A DNA stretch of 64,000 nucleotides from Nocardia aobensis NBRC 100429 (GTDB taxonomy: Bacteria; Actinomycetota; Actinomycetes; Mycobacteriales; Mycobacteriaceae), in contig NZ_BAFQ01000042.1 in assembly GCF_000308375.1 (NCBI RefSeq), positions 1-64,000 on the forward strand, written 5' to 3'. A program made the translations under genes and the position numbers. Shown in pieces: positions 17,121 through 26,055 of the stretch. Below the pieces are notes generated by a model. That model saw only the letters and a program-made list of their open reading frames with translations. It did no database searches and was not told the origin of the DNA. Position 1 is the first letter of the stretch; every line of letters starts with the position of its first letter.

Positions 17121-18758
17121 ATGAACTTGCGGAGATCATCGGAATCGCCCGCACTCGCCGAGACCGCGGCGCGAGAGAACGCGACCGGCAGCCCGGAACC
17201 CAGCGGGCCGTCGGCAGCGAACCGCGAAGCGCACACTGCCGATGCGCCGGGCGCCGGGCGGGCGCGCTGGCTCGCCCTCGGTGCGCTCGCGCTCGCGATG
17301 CTCACCATCGGGCTCGACACCACCGTGCTGGTCGTCGCCCTGCCCACCATGGCCATCGACCTGCACGCGAATACCGCTGCGCTGCAATGGTTCACCACCG
17401 CCTACACGCTCGCGCTGGCCGCCGTGATGCTGCCGGCGGGTGCGCTCGGCGACCGCTACGGCCGCAAGAAGTTCCTGCTGGCGGCGCTGGTCGTCTTCGG
17501 CGGGGCGTCGCTGTGGTGTGCGCTGGCGACCTCGGCGGGGATGTTGATCGCCGCCCGCGCGGTATTGGGCATCGCGGCGGCCGCGATGATGCCGCTGTCG
17601 ATGTCGGTGCTGCCCAGCCTGTTCCCGGCGCAGGCCGAACGCCAACGCGCGCTGACGATCTGGGTCAGCTCCACGGCCCTGGGTCTGCCGCTCGGCCCGA
17701 TCGTGGGCGGCTGGCTGCTGAACCATTTCTGGTGGGGATCGGTCTTCTTGATCAACGTTCCCTTGGTCGTGGTCGGGCTGATCGCGGTGGCGCTCCTGGT
17801 CCCGGAGACCCGCAGCGATTCGGCCTTCCGCATCGATCTGCCGGGTGTGCTGCTCTCGGGCGCCGGCATGCTGGGATTCACCTACGGATTCATCCGCTTC
17901 GGCGAACAGGGGTGGGGCGACGGCGCGGCCTGGGCGGCGGTGGCCGCCGGTGCGGCACTGCTGGCCGGCTTCGTGTGGTGGCAACGGCGGATCGCGCATC
18001 CGCTGGTCGATATCGCACTGTTCACCAACCGTGGCTTCCGTTGGGGCACCGCGTATTCCGTCTTCGTGAACTTCGCGATGTTCGGCATGTTCTTCACGGT
18101 GCCGCAGTACTTCCAGGCGGTGCTCGGCGTCGATTCGCTCGGCAGCGGGCTGCGGTTGCTGCCGCTGATCGGCGGGCTGGTGGTCGGCACGCGCGCGGTC
18201 GACAAACTGCTGCCGAAACTCGGCGCGCGGATCGTGCTCAGCGGCGGCTTCCTGATCCTCGGCGCCGGTCTCGCCATGGGCGCCATGACCCAGGTGAGCA
18301 GCGGCTACGGCTACCCCGCCGCCTGGACCACGATCCTGGGCTTCGCGATGGGCCTGGTCATGCCGGCCGCGATGGGCATGGCGATGGGGCAACTCGGCGC
18401 CGAGCGCGCCGGCTCGGGATCGGCGCTGTTGCAGGCGCTGCGCCAGGCCGGCGGCACCATCGGCGTCGCGGTGCTGGGCACCGTCCTCGCCACGCAGTAC
18501 CGCTCCGACCTGGGGTCCTACAACCACGAGCCGATATCGGACGGCGTGAACGCGGGCGTCGCGGTGGCCCGGGCCACCGGCAACGGTGACATGCTCGCCC
18601 ACGTGCAGACGGCCTTCGTCTCCGGGATGGGCGCGATGCTGTGGCTGTGTGCGGGGGTGTGCGCGGTGGCGGCGCTGCTCGCCGCGATCCGGACCCGAAG
18701 CGGGGAGCCGGACCCGCACGCGCGCGCCGATGCGGGAGAATCGGTGCATGTCGGCTGA
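17121..18758 (+). CDS. MFS drug exporter, DHA2 (EmrB/QacA) type
   Basis: A 545-residue, probably 14-helix proton antiporter. After a hydrophilic N-terminal tail of about 45 residues comes TM1 with IGLDTTVLVVALPTMAIDL. Motif A follows (GALGDRYGRKKFLL), then motif C-like GLPLGPIVGGWLL. The last 11 bases overlap the TetR regulator, so the two are co-transcribed and probably form an autoregulated efflux unit. The substrate is unknown. Confidence 0.9.
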   Translation: MNLRRSSESPALAETAARENATGSPEPSGPSAANREAHTADAPGAGRARWLALGALALAMLTIGLDTTVLVVALPTMAIDLHANTAALQWFTTAYTLALAAVMLPAGALGDRYGRKKFLLAALVVFGGASLWCALATSAGMLIAARAVLGIAAAAMMPLSMSVLPSLFPAQAERQRALTIWVSSTALGLPLGPIVGGWLLNHFWWGSVFLINVPLVVVGLIAVALLVPETRSDSAFRIDLPGVLLSGAGMLGFTYGFIRFGEQGWGDGAAWAAVAAGAALLAGFVWWQRRIAHPLVDIALFTNRGFRWGTAYSVFVNFAMFGMFFTVPQYFQAVLGVDSLGSGLRLLPLIGGLVVGTRAVDKLLPKLGARIVLSGGFLILGAGLAMGAMTQVSSGYGYPAAWTTILGFAMGLVMPAAMGMAMGQLGAERAGSGSALLQALRQAGGTIGVAVLGTVLATQYRSDLGSYNHEPISDGVNAGVAVARATGNGDMLAHVQTAFVSGMGAMLWLCAGVCAVAALLAAIRTRSGEPDPHARADAGESVHVG

Positions 18759-19392
18759 GTCGAAGGCACCCGCGCGGGCCCATTCCGGGGCGACCACATC
18801 GCCCCGGATGGGTCTGCGCGAACGCAAGAAGCAGCGCACCCGCCGCACCATCCGCGCCGAAGCGATGAAACTGTTTCAGCGACAGGGGTATTCGGCGACC
18901 ACGATCGAGCAGATCGCCGAGGCCGCCGATATCTCGCCGAGCACGTTCTTCCGCTATTTCCCGTCCAAGGAACAGGTGGTGCTGGCCGACGACGTCGATC
19001 CGATCATGATCGACGCGCTCGAATCCCAGCCGCCGGAGCTGTCGCCGCTGGCCGCCTTCCGCCAGGCGATGCGCGACACCTTCGACAATCTGGACCCGCA
19101 GGACTGGCAGTTCGAACAGGACCGGATGAGGCTGATCTACAACGAGCCCGAGCTGCGCAGCGTGATCATGCAGGAGACCGAGCGCAACGTGGATCTGGTC
19201 TCCGCGCTGCTCGCCCGCCGAGTCGGCCGCGAACCGGGCGACTTCGAGGTCCGCGCCTTCTCCGGGGCGATGATCGGGGCGATGATGACCGCGTTCGGCC
19301 GGGAGGGGCTCGATCTGGACAAGATCGACCGGATCGTGGAATTCATGGAGGCGGGCATGCCGCTGGCGCCCCCTGCGGAATCCGGCGACTGA
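18748..19392 (+). CDS. TetR-family repressor
   Basis: A 214-residue regulator. The N-terminal helix-turn-helix is YSATTIEQIAEAADISPSTF followed by FRYFPSKEQVVLADD, with a divergent helical ligand domain. The ATG at 18748, with GGGAGAA upstream, was chosen over an in-frame extension that only reads through the exporter gene. It is likely to control the overlapping MFS exporter; an 8-bp palindrome GACATGTC overlaps the exporter's start region. Confidence 0.9.
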   Translation: MSAESKAPARAHSGATTSPRMGLRERKKQRTRRTIRAEAMKLFQRQGYSATTIEQIAEAADISPSTFFRYFPSKEQVVLADDVDPIMIDALESQPPELSPLAAFRQAMRDTFDNLDPQDWQFEQDRMRLIYNEPELRSVIMQETERNVDLVSALLARRVGREPGDFEVRAFSGAMIGAMMTAFGREGLDLDKIDRIVEFMEAGMPLAPPAESGD

Positions 19393-19405
19393 CGGCAGCC
19401 CGTGC

Positions 19406-20290
19406 TCAGGACGTGGCCAGTTCGGCGGCCGCGCTGTCGTCGGTCATGGTGGCGAAGAATCCGCCGATCACGTCCTCGATCTCGGAAATCGACTCCGCGC
19501 AATACAGAATCGGCTGATAGTGCGTGATGTCGTAGGTGGCGGTGCCCATGTCGTGAATGTTCAGCGGACGCAGCCGGGCGTGCCGGAACTCTTCGATCTC
19601 ACCGAACGAGGACAGCAGACCCGCACCGTAGCAACGCACTTCACCCTTCTCGCGCACCACGCCGAATTCCATGGAGAACCAGAACACGTCCGCCAGGAAT
19701 TTCAGCGCCGCCTCGGTCTCCAGCCGGGCCACCGCGGCGCCCACTTCGGCATAGATCGCGGCGAACCGCGGCGACGCCAATTGATTTGCGTGCCCGATGA
19801 TTTCGTGAATCGAATCGGGCTCCGGCGTGTACAGCGGTGCGGAATGATGGCGAATGTACTGGGTGGAGTGGAAAACTCGATCGGCGAACGAGCCGAAGAA
19901 TTCCCGCAACGGCACCAGTCCTGCCGCCGGTACATACCGAAAACCGGTGAGCGGCACCAATTTCGCGGTCACCTCGTCCAACTGCGGAATGTGATCGGTG
20001 GGCAGGGCCAGCCGCCGCGCGCCGTCGAGCACCTCTGCCGACGCGTAGGTCCGATGTTTGCGCGTCAACTCCGCCGACACGATGCGCCACACCCGCTGCT
20101 CCTCCTCGGTGTAGTCGATGCGCGGCAGCGCCTCGCCCGCCCGATAGGCCAAGGCCAGCGCGGCGATAGCGTTGCGCCGCGCCCGATACTCCGGATCGTG
20201 CACACCCGGATGCTCGGCACTCAAATGCACCGTGACATCGCCGTCGCTACCCGTGGTAACCGGCGAATACAACTGAGCTTCGGTGAACAT
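19406..20290 (-). CDS. aromatic amino acid hydroxylase (phenylalanine 4-monooxygenase-like)
   Basis: A 294-residue pterin-dependent, non-haem iron monooxygenase. The iron ligands are visible as HEIIGH (two His) and the Glu in FSMEFGVV, with upstream VPLREFFGSFADRVF typical of the catalytic domain. There is no N-terminal ACT domain, as usual in bacteria. The ATG at 20290 has GGAGG only one base upstream; a TTG at 20302 would add four residues and is a fair alternative. Substrate (Phe, or possibly Trp) is not certain. It converges with the TetR gene. Confidence 0.85.
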   Translation of the reverse strand: MFTEAQLYSPVTTGSDGDVTVHLSAEHPGVHDPEYRARRNAIAALALAYRAGEALPRIDYTEEEQRVWRIVSAELTRKHRTYASAEVLDGARRLALPTDHIPQLDEVTAKLVPLTGFRYVPAAGLVPLREFFGSFADRVFHSTQYIRHHSAPLYTPEPDSIHEIIGHANQLASPRFAAIYAEVGAAVARLETEAALKFLADVFWFSMEFGVVREKGEVRCYGAGLLSSFGEIEEFRHARLRPLNIHDMGTATYDITHYQPILYCAESISEIEDVIGGFFATMTDDSAAAELATS

Positions 20291-20365
20291 GCCTCCAGGC
20301 AAGCACCCCCACCCCGATCCGACAACAAACCCCCAGCAAACTGAGCAAATTGCCTAGGAAACGAA

Positions 20366-20397
20366 AAGCCGCCCGCATCGGGTGATGCGGGCGGCTT
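20366..20397 (-). terminator. intrinsic terminator of sdh operon
   Basis: A perfect 14-bp stem (AAGCCGCCCGCATC / GATGCGGGCGGCTT) with a 4-base loop. Read on the minus strand the stem is followed by TTTTCG, so it faces the sdhCDAB transcript, 17 bases after the sdhB stop. Confidence 0.85.
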
Positions 20398-20413
20398 CGG
20401 TTCGGCTGCTACC

Positions 20414-21190
20414 TCAGGGCCGGGCGAACAGGAGGGCGCGCTTGACCTCCTGGATGGCCTTCGTGACCTCGATGCCGCGGGGGCAGGCGTCGGTGCAGTT
20501 GAAGGTGGTGCGGCAGCGCCAGACGCCTTCGACGTCGTTGAGGATGTCGAGACGCTCGCGGGCGCCCTCGTCGCGGCTGTCGAAGATGAAGCGGTGGGCG
20601 TTCACGATCGCGGCCGGACCGAAGTAGCTGCCGTCGCTCCAGTACACGGGGCAGGAGGTGGTGCAGCAGGCACACAGGATGCACTTGGTGGTGTCATCGA
20701 AGCGGTGCCGGTCGGTCTGGGACTGGATGCGCTCGCGGGTCGGCGCGTTACCCGAGGTGATCAGGTACGGCTTCACCGCGCGGAACGCGTCGAAGAACGG
20801 CTCCATGTTCACCACGAGGTCCTTCTCCACGGGCAGGCCGCGGATCGGCTCGACGGTGACGGTGAGCTCCTTGCCGTTCTTGGGCAGCATGTCGCGCATC
20901 AGCACCTTGCACGCCAGCCGGTTCACACCGTTGATGCGCATGGCGTCCGAACCGCACACACCGTGCGCGCAGGAGCGCCGGAAGGTGAGCGTGCCGTCCA
21001 GGTAGGACTTGATGTAGATGAGCACGTTCAGGAAGCGGTCGGTCGGCAGGACCGGCACCTGGAACGAATCCCAGTGCGCGCCCTTGTCGTCCTCCGGGTT
21101 GAACCGGGCGACCTTGACCGTCACCATGGTCGACCCGTCGGGCACGGGGGCCGGCTTCTGCCCGGCCGGGGCTTCGGCTACAGCAGTCAT
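20414..21190 (-). CDS. sdhB: succinate dehydrogenase iron-sulfur subunit
   Basis: A 258-residue electron-transfer subunit of complex II. The [2Fe-2S] ligands are in CAHGVCGSDAM and its flanks, and the two C-terminal clusters in CILCACCTTSCPVYW and CTDACPRGIEV. The start overlaps the sdhA stop by one base. It is the last gene of the operon, before a strong terminator hairpin. It links the flavoprotein to the membrane anchors. Confidence 0.97.
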   Translation of the reverse strand: MTAVAEAPAGQKPAPVPDGSTMVTVKVARFNPEDDKGAHWDSFQVPVLPTDRFLNVLIYIKSYLDGTLTFRRSCAHGVCGSDAMRINGVNRLACKVLMRDMLPKNGKELTVTVEPIRGLPVEKDLVVNMEPFFDAFRAVKPYLITSGNAPTRERIQSQTDRHRFDDTTKCILCACCTTSCPVYWSDGSYFGPAAIVNAHRFIFDSRDEGARERLDILNDVEGVWRCRTTFNCTDACPRGIEVTKAIQEVKRALLFARP

Positions 21191-23004
21191 CAGTACTTAC
21201 GCTCCATCGGCTCGTAACGGGTCTGCACGACCGGCTTGAAGTCGAGCTGGATGTCGGCGATCAGCTCCGCCGGCTTACCGGGCTCGACCTGCTTGTACGC
21301 CATGGTGTGGCGCATGAAGTTGACGTCGTCGCGGTCGGGGTAGTCCTCGCGGGCGTGGCCGCCGCGCGATTCCTTGCGGTTGAGCGCGCCCACGACGGTG
21401 ACCTCGGCCAGCTCCAGCAGGAAGCCGAGTTCGACGGCCTCGAGCAGGTCGCTGTTGTAGCGCTTGCCCTTGTCCTGCACGGTGATGTGCTGGTAGCGCT
21501 CCTTGAGCGCGTGGATGTCGGTCAGCGCCGTCTTGAGGGTCTCCTCGGTGCGGAACACCGCGGCGTTGGCGTCCATGGTGACCTGCAGGTCGGTCCGGAT
21601 GTCGGCGACCCGCTCGTTGCCGTGGTCGCTCAGCAGCAGCGCCAGCCAGTCCTGCACCATCTGCGCCGGGTTCTCCGGCAGCTCGACGAATTCGGTGCGG
21701 GCGGCGTACTCGGCGGCGGCGATACCCGAGCGGCGGCCGAACACGTTGATGTCCAGCAGCGAGTTGGTGCCCAGGCGGTTCGAGCCGTGCACCGACACGC
21801 AGGCGCACTCGCCGGCGGCGTACAGGCCGGGGACCACGTCGGTGTTGTTGCGCAGCACCTCACCGCGGATGCGAGTCGGGATACCGCCCATCACGTAGTG
21901 ACAGGTCGGCATGACCGGCACCGGCTCCTTCACCGGGTCCACACCCAGGTAGGTGCGGGAGAACTCGGTGATGTCGGGCAGCTTCTCCTCGAGCACGTCC
22001 TCACCGAGGTGGGTCACGTCGATGAAGACGTAGTCCTTGTTCGGGCCGCCACCGCGTCCCTCGAGGACCTCCTTGACCATCGACCGGGCCACGATGTCGC
22101 GGGGCGCGAGGTCCTTGATGGTGGGGGCGTAGCGCTCCATGAAGCGCTCACCGGAGGCGTTGCGCAGGATGCCGCCCTCACCGCGGACGGCCTCGGAGAT
22201 CAGGATGCCCAGGCCGGCCAGGCCCGTCGGATGGAACTGGTGGAACTCCATGTCCTCCAGCGGCAGTCCCTTGCGGAACACGATCGCCATACCGTCGCCG
22301 GTCAGCGTGTGCGCGTTGGAGGTGGTCTTGTACATCCGGCCGGAACCGCCGGTGGCGAAGATGATCGCCTTGGCGTGGAAGACGTGGATCTCACCGGTGG
22401 CCAGCTCGTAGGCGACCACGCCGGTGGCGACCGAACCGCGGTCGGTCTCGGTCATCACCAGGTCGAGCACGTAGAACTCGTTGTAGAACTCCACGTCGTG
22501 CTTGACGCAGTTCTGGTAGAGCGTCTGCAGGATCATGTGGCCGGTGCGGTCGGCGGCATAGCAGGCGCGGCGCACGGGCGCCTTGCCGTGGTCGCGGGTG
22601 TGACCGCCGAAGCGACGCTGGTCGATCTTGCCCTCGGGCGTCCGGTTGAACGGCAGGCCCATCTTCTCCAGGTCCAGCACCGCGTCGATGGCCTCCTTGG
22701 CCATGATCTCCGCGGCGTCCTGGTCGACCAGGTAGTCACCACCCTTGACGGTGTCGAAGGTGTGCCATTCCCAGTTGTCTTCTTCGACGTTGGCCAGCGC
22801 GGCGCACATACCGCCCTGAGCCGCGCCGGTGTGGCTGCGGGTCGGGTACAGCTTGGTCAGCACGGCGGTGCGAGCCCGGGGGCCGGCCTCGATCGCCGCG
22901 CGCATCCCCGCGCCACCGGCACCGACGATGACCACGTCGTAGCGGTGTTCCTGGACAGAACGAGATTCACCGACGACTGGAATTCGTTCGCTGCGCTCAC
23001 TCAT
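21190..23004 (-). CDS. sdhA: succinate dehydrogenase flavoprotein subunit
   Basis: A 604-residue FAD subunit that oxidises succinate to fumarate. The FAD-binding start is YDVVIVGAGGAGMRAAIEAG, the covalent-flavin His region is TRSHTGAAQGG, and the catalytic region is FGGHTRDHGKAPVRR. The annotated start gives an N-terminal MSERSERIPVVGESRSV extension without a Shine-Dalgarno; homologues start close to QEHRYDVV, so the true start is uncertain within about 17 residues. It lies 13 bases after sdhD. Confidence 0.96.
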   Translation of the reverse strand: MSERSERIPVVGESRSVQEHRYDVVIVGAGGAGMRAAIEAGPRARTAVLTKLYPTRSHTGAAQGGMCAALANVEEDNWEWHTFDTVKGGDYLVDQDAAEIMAKEAIDAVLDLEKMGLPFNRTPEGKIDQRRFGGHTRDHGKAPVRRACYAADRTGHMILQTLYQNCVKHDVEFYNEFYVLDLVMTETDRGSVATGVVAYELATGEIHVFHAKAIIFATGGSGRMYKTTSNAHTLTGDGMAIVFRKGLPLEDMEFHQFHPTGLAGLGILISEAVRGEGGILRNASGERFMERYAPTIKDLAPRDIVARSMVKEVLEGRGGGPNKDYVFIDVTHLGEDVLEEKLPDITEFSRTYLGVDPVKEPVPVMPTCHYVMGGIPTRIRGEVLRNNTDVVPGLYAAGECACVSVHGSNRLGTNSLLDINVFGRRSGIAAAEYAARTEFVELPENPAQMVQDWLALLLSDHGNERVADIRTDLQVTMDANAAVFRTEETLKTALTDIHALKERYQHITVQDKGKRYNSDLLEAVELGFLLELAEVTVVGALNRKESRGGHAREDYPDRDDVNFMRHTMAYKQVEPGKPAELIADIQLDFKPVVQTRYEPMERKY

Positions 23005-23017
23005 CGCGGAGGCGTTC

Positions 23018-23449
23018 CTAACTGATGTTGGGGTCGAAGGTGAAGATGACGTAGGTGCCCACGCCCATGATCAGGATCATGGCGACGGCCAGCAGGGTCT
23101 TCAGCCAGAAGCGGGTGGAGTCCTTGCGGGAGTAGTCGTCGATGACCGTGCGCAGGCCGTTGCCACCGTGCAGCTGCGCCAGCCACAGCATGGCCAGATC
23201 CCAGCACTGCCAGAACGGGCTGGCCCAGCGGCCGGCCACGAAGCCGAAGTTCAGCCGCTTCACGCCGCCGTCGAGCATCAGCATGATCGTCATGTGGCCC
23301 AGCACCAGCACGATCAGCAGCAGGCCGGAGAAGCGCATGAACAGCCACGCGTACTTCTCGAAGTTGTTGCCGGAGGAACGGCGCGGGGTGCGCGGCGAGT
23401 CGAGGCTGGCGGGCCGGTCGTAGGACTTGCCGAGAACAGGTGCGGTCAT
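23018..23449 (-). CDS. sdhD: succinate dehydrogenase membrane anchor
   Basis: A 143-residue protein with three hydrophobic helices (LLLIVLVLGHMTIMLML; FWQCWDLAMLWLAQL; TLLAVAMILIMGVGTYVIF). The His in GHMTIM is a likely haem or quinone-site residue. It follows sdhC with a one-base gap (TGA-T-ATG) and is translationally coupled. Confidence 0.93.
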   Translation of the reverse strand: MTAPVLGKSYDRPASLDSPRTPRRSSGNNFEKYAWLFMRFSGLLLIVLVLGHMTIMLMLDGGVKRLNFGFVAGRWASPFWQCWDLAMLWLAQLHGGNGLRTVIDDYSRKDSTRFWLKTLLAVAMILIMGVGTYVIFTFDPNIS

Positions 23450-23450
23450 A

Positions 23451-23852
23451 TCAGTGCTCCGTCAGCAGGTAGAAGAACTGGCGGCCGACGCCGGCGGCGG
23501 AGACCAGAACCCAGATGGTGAGCACGATCCACAGCATCAGGCGCTGGTACTTGGGGCCCTTGGACCAGAAGTCCACCAGGATGACGCGGACGCCGTTGAG
23601 CGCGTGGAACAGCACGCAGACGACCAGGCCCATCTCCATGAGGGCCACGACCGGGTTCTTGTAGGTCTCGATGGCCCGGTCGTAGGTGTCCGGGCTGACC
23701 CGCACCAGAGCGGTGTCGAGTACGTGGACGAACAGGAAGAAGAAGATCGTGACACCGGTGATCCGGTGCATCGCCCAGGACCACATACCCGGGTCGCCGC
23801 GGTACAGGGTCTTCCGCTTCGGCTGGGCCGGAGCTTCCAGTGTGGTCGTCAT
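23451..23852 (-). CDS. sdhC: succinate dehydrogenase cytochrome b556 subunit
   Basis: A 133-residue first anchor subunit with three helices and the SdhC signature SWAMHRITGVTIFFFLFVHV, which includes the haem-ligand region. The start MTTTLEAP (23852) was chosen because upstream codons have no conserved character; a GGAGG lies 13 bases upstream, unusually far. First gene of the minus-strand sdhCDAB operon. Confidence 0.93.
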   Translation of the reverse strand: MTTTLEAPAQPKRKTLYRGDPGMWSWAMHRITGVTIFFFLFVHVLDTALVRVSPDTYDRAIETYKNPVVALMEMGLVVCVLFHALNGVRVILVDFWSKGPKYQRLMLWIVLTIWVLVSAAGVGRQFFYLLTEH

Positions 23853-24097
23853 AGAGTGCGGTGCCTCCAACGTCGTTGATGGACACGCCGGCGAGCCGGC
23901 AGTCGGATCCGGTCGCAGCTTCGGCATACGCCGAGCATGTGAATCTGGAGAAACACCAGCTCATCTCGGGCGCTGACATCCGGAGGCGGTGGCCGGCGGT
24001 GCGTTGCCAAACCTGGACCGATCTGTGGAGAACTCTAATCCCCGGCGATTCGCGGAACTAATTCGGCGTGCCGTGCGTTGACCCTCCGAGCGGGGAG

Positions 24098-24116
24098 TTA
24101 GGTTTGCCTTGCCTGA
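24098..24116. promoter_or_regulatory. DtxR/IdeR-like iron box
   Basis: TTAGGTTTGCCTTGCCTGA agrees at 16 of 19 positions with the IdeR/DtxR consensus TWAGGTWAGSCTWACCTWA. It is 66 bases before the cdd start and about 245 bases before sdhC. Iron-dependent control of the Fe-S-rich Sdh complex would make sense; control of cdd is the alternative by distance. Confidence 0.5.
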
Positions 24117-24122
24117 ATATTC

Positions 24123-24153
24123 GACAGCGTCACGATGCCATTTCTACGCTGTC
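24123..24153. promoter_or_regulatory. inverted-repeat operator candidate before cdd
   Basis: Perfect 8-bp inverted repeat GACAGCGT ... ACGCTGTC with a 15-base spacer (arms 24123-24130 and 24146-24153), half-sites 23 bases apart centre to centre. It sits 29 bases before the cdd start, in promoter position for the nucleoside salvage run. Confidence 0.5.
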
Positions 24154-24181
24154 ATATCTACCATTCGAGCGGAGGTCCGAT

Positions 24182-24583
24182 ATGCCGGAAATTGATTGGG
24201 ATTCCCTGCGTCACAACGCATTTCGAGTAATGCGTAATGCGTATGCACCGTACTCCGGCTTTCCGGTCGGCGCCGCCGCTCTCACGGCCGGCGGTTCCAT
24301 TGTGAGCGGTTGCAATGTGGAAAATGTCTCATACGGGCTCGGCGTCTGCGCCGAAACTGTACTCATCGGTAACTTTTGTTCTGCCGGCGGCGGCCGTTTG
24401 CTGGCGATCGCGGTCTGTGATTCGCACGGGGAAATCCTGATGCCCTGCGGACGGTGCCGGCAGGTGCTCTACGAGCACGGCGGGCCGGAACTGCTCGTCG
24501 ACCATCGCGACGGCCCGGTTCCGCTGGCGAGGTTGCTGCCGGACGCCTTCGGGCCGGACGATCTGGCCGCCGGCCGGACATGA
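24182..24583 (+). CDS. cdd: cytidine deaminase
   Basis: A 133-residue enzyme converting cytidine and deoxycytidine to the uridine forms. The zinc site is visible: CAETV (Cys plus the catalytic Glu) and PCGRC; the substrate region is NVENVSYG. Small homotetrameric class by length. ATG 24182 follows GGAGG. First gene of a plus-strand salvage run; deoA follows after 44 bases. Confidence 0.95.
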   Translation: MPEIDWDSLRHNAFRVMRNAYAPYSGFPVGAAALTAGGSIVSGCNVENVSYGLGVCAETVLIGNFCSAGGGRLLAIAVCDSHGEILMPCGRCRQVLYEHGGPELLVDHRDGPVPLARLLPDAFGPDDLAAGRT

Positions 24584-24627
24584 TGTGAATTTCCGCACCC
24601 CGAACGGGATCTGGAAGGCTTTTCGCC

Positions 24628-25914
24628 ATGACCCATACGGCGGTGTCGGTGATCGCGGCCAAGCGCGACGGTGCGGAACTCGACGACGAGCAGATCGACT
24701 GGGTGGTCGACGCGTTCACCCGTGGCGAGGTCGCCGACGAACAGATGTCGGCCCTGGCGATGGCGATCGTGCTGCGCGGCATGACCCGCCGCGAACTCGA
24801 CCGGTGGACCGCCGCGATGATCGCCTCCGGCCGGCGGATGGATTTCACGGACCTGCCCCGGCCGACCGTCGACAAACACTCCACGGGCGGGGTCGGCGAC
24901 AAGATCACCCTGCCGCTGGCGCCGCTCGTGGCCGCCTGCGGGGCGGCGGTCCCGCAGTTGTCGGGCCGCGGCCTGGGCCACACCGGCGGAACTCTGGACA
25001 AACTGGAGTCGATTCCGGGCTGGCGTGCAGATCTGGACCCCGCGCGGATGCGCTCGATCCTCACCGATCCGGAGATCGGCGCGGTGATCTGCGCGGCCGG
25101 GGCCGATCTGGCGCCGGCCGACAAGCGCTTGTACGCGCTGCGCGATGTGACCGGCACGGTGGAATCGGTTCCGCTCATCGCCAGTTCGATCATGAGCAAG
25201 AAGATCGCCGAGGGGACCGGCGCGCTCGTCCTGGACGTGAAGGTCGGCAGCGGCGCGTTCATGAAGAACTTCCGCGACGCCACCGAATTGGCCACGGCCA
25301 TGGTCGAATTGGGGACCGACGCCGGAGTGCGGACCGTCGCATTGCTGACGGCGATGGACACTCCGCTGGGGAATACGGCGGGCAATGCGCTCGAGGTCGC
25401 CGAAGCGGTGGAGGTGCTGGCCGGGGGCGGCCCGGCGGATGTCGTCGAACTGACGGTCGCCCTGGCGCGAGAAATGGTGGCGCAGGCAGGAATTCACGAT
25501 GTCGACCCCGCCGACGCACTGGCCGACGGCCGTGCGATGGATCGCTGGCGGGCGATGATCGGGGCCCAGGGCGGCGATCCCGATGCGCCACTGCCGCGGG
25601 CGCTGCACACCGAAACCCTGGTGGCGCAGGAGTCGGGCGTCCTCACCCGGCTGGATGCGATGGCGGTCGGCCTCGCCGCCTGGCGGCTCGGCGCTGGACG
25701 CGCGCGTCAGGGCGATCCCGTCCAGTTCGGCGCGGGCATCGAAATGCATTGCAAGCCGGGTGATTCGGTGACAGCCGGGAAGCCGCTGTTCACGCTGCAC
25801 ACCGATTCCGAAGCGGCCGTTCCCGCGGCGATCGCGGCACTGCGGGCGGGATTCGACATCGGGCCGGTCGCGCCGGTCGCGCATCCGCTGATCCTCGGCC
25901 GGATCGGGCTCTGA
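24628..25914 (+). CDS. deoA: thymidine phosphorylase
   Basis: A 428-residue phosphorylase that cleaves thymidine/deoxyuridine to base and deoxyribose-1-phosphate. It has the family signature SGRGLGHTGGTLDKLESIPG and the phosphate-binding KHSTGGVGDK. A GGAAGG lies upstream of the ATG. It works on the products of cdd, encoded directly upstream. Confidence 0.95.
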   Translation: MTHTAVSVIAAKRDGAELDDEQIDWVVDAFTRGEVADEQMSALAMAIVLRGMTRRELDRWTAAMIASGRRMDFTDLPRPTVDKHSTGGVGDKITLPLAPLVAACGAAVPQLSGRGLGHTGGTLDKLESIPGWRADLDPARMRSILTDPEIGAVICAAGADLAPADKRLYALRDVTGTVESVPLIASSIMSKKIAEGTGALVLDVKVGSGAFMKNFRDATELATAMVELGTDAGVRTVALLTAMDTPLGNTAGNALEVAEAVEVLAGGGPADVVELTVALAREMVAQAGIHDVDPADALADGRAMDRWRAMIGAQGGDPDAPLPRALHTETLVAQESGVLTRLDAMAVGLAAWRLGAGRARQGDPVQFGAGIEMHCKPGDSVTAGKPLFTLHTDSEAAVPAAIAALRAGFDIGPVAPVAHPLILGRIGL

Positions 25915-25938
25915 GCCGGTATCGATGACCTGTCTATT

Positions 25939-25958
25939 GTGCCAATAACTAACGGCAC
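25939..25958. promoter_or_regulatory. possible operator between deoA and YdcZ genes
   Basis: GTGCC ... GGCAC inverted repeat with an AT-rich 10-base centre (AATAACTAAC), 117 bases before the first YdcZ-type gene. The 141-base gap suggests a separate promoter here. Confidence 0.25.
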
Positions 25959-26055
25959 GTCGTCTGGGTTGCTATTCTGTGCTCGCACGACCGCAGAATC
26001 CGGCTGGTAGCACCGCCTGCGTGCGGACGGCATTCGATTGCCTAGCGAAGGACGT

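Larger units (their letters stand above)
23853..24181. other. sdhC-cdd divergent intergenic region
   Basis: A 329-base gap between divergent operons. It holds an iron-box-like site and an 8-bp inverted repeat (listed separately) close to cdd. On the sdhC side no clear -10/-35 pair was identified. No open frame with coding bias was seen. Confidence 0.7.

Noticed and set aside
17136..18851. 571-codon minus-strand frame opposite the MFS exporter
   Set aside because: Arg/His/Gln-rich shadow typical of antisense frames at high GC; the exporter on the other strand is unmistakable.
21307..23025. 572-codon open frame on the plus strand opposite sdhA
   Set aside because: Antisense shadow of a certain gene; low-complexity Val/His/Gly composition and no start signal.
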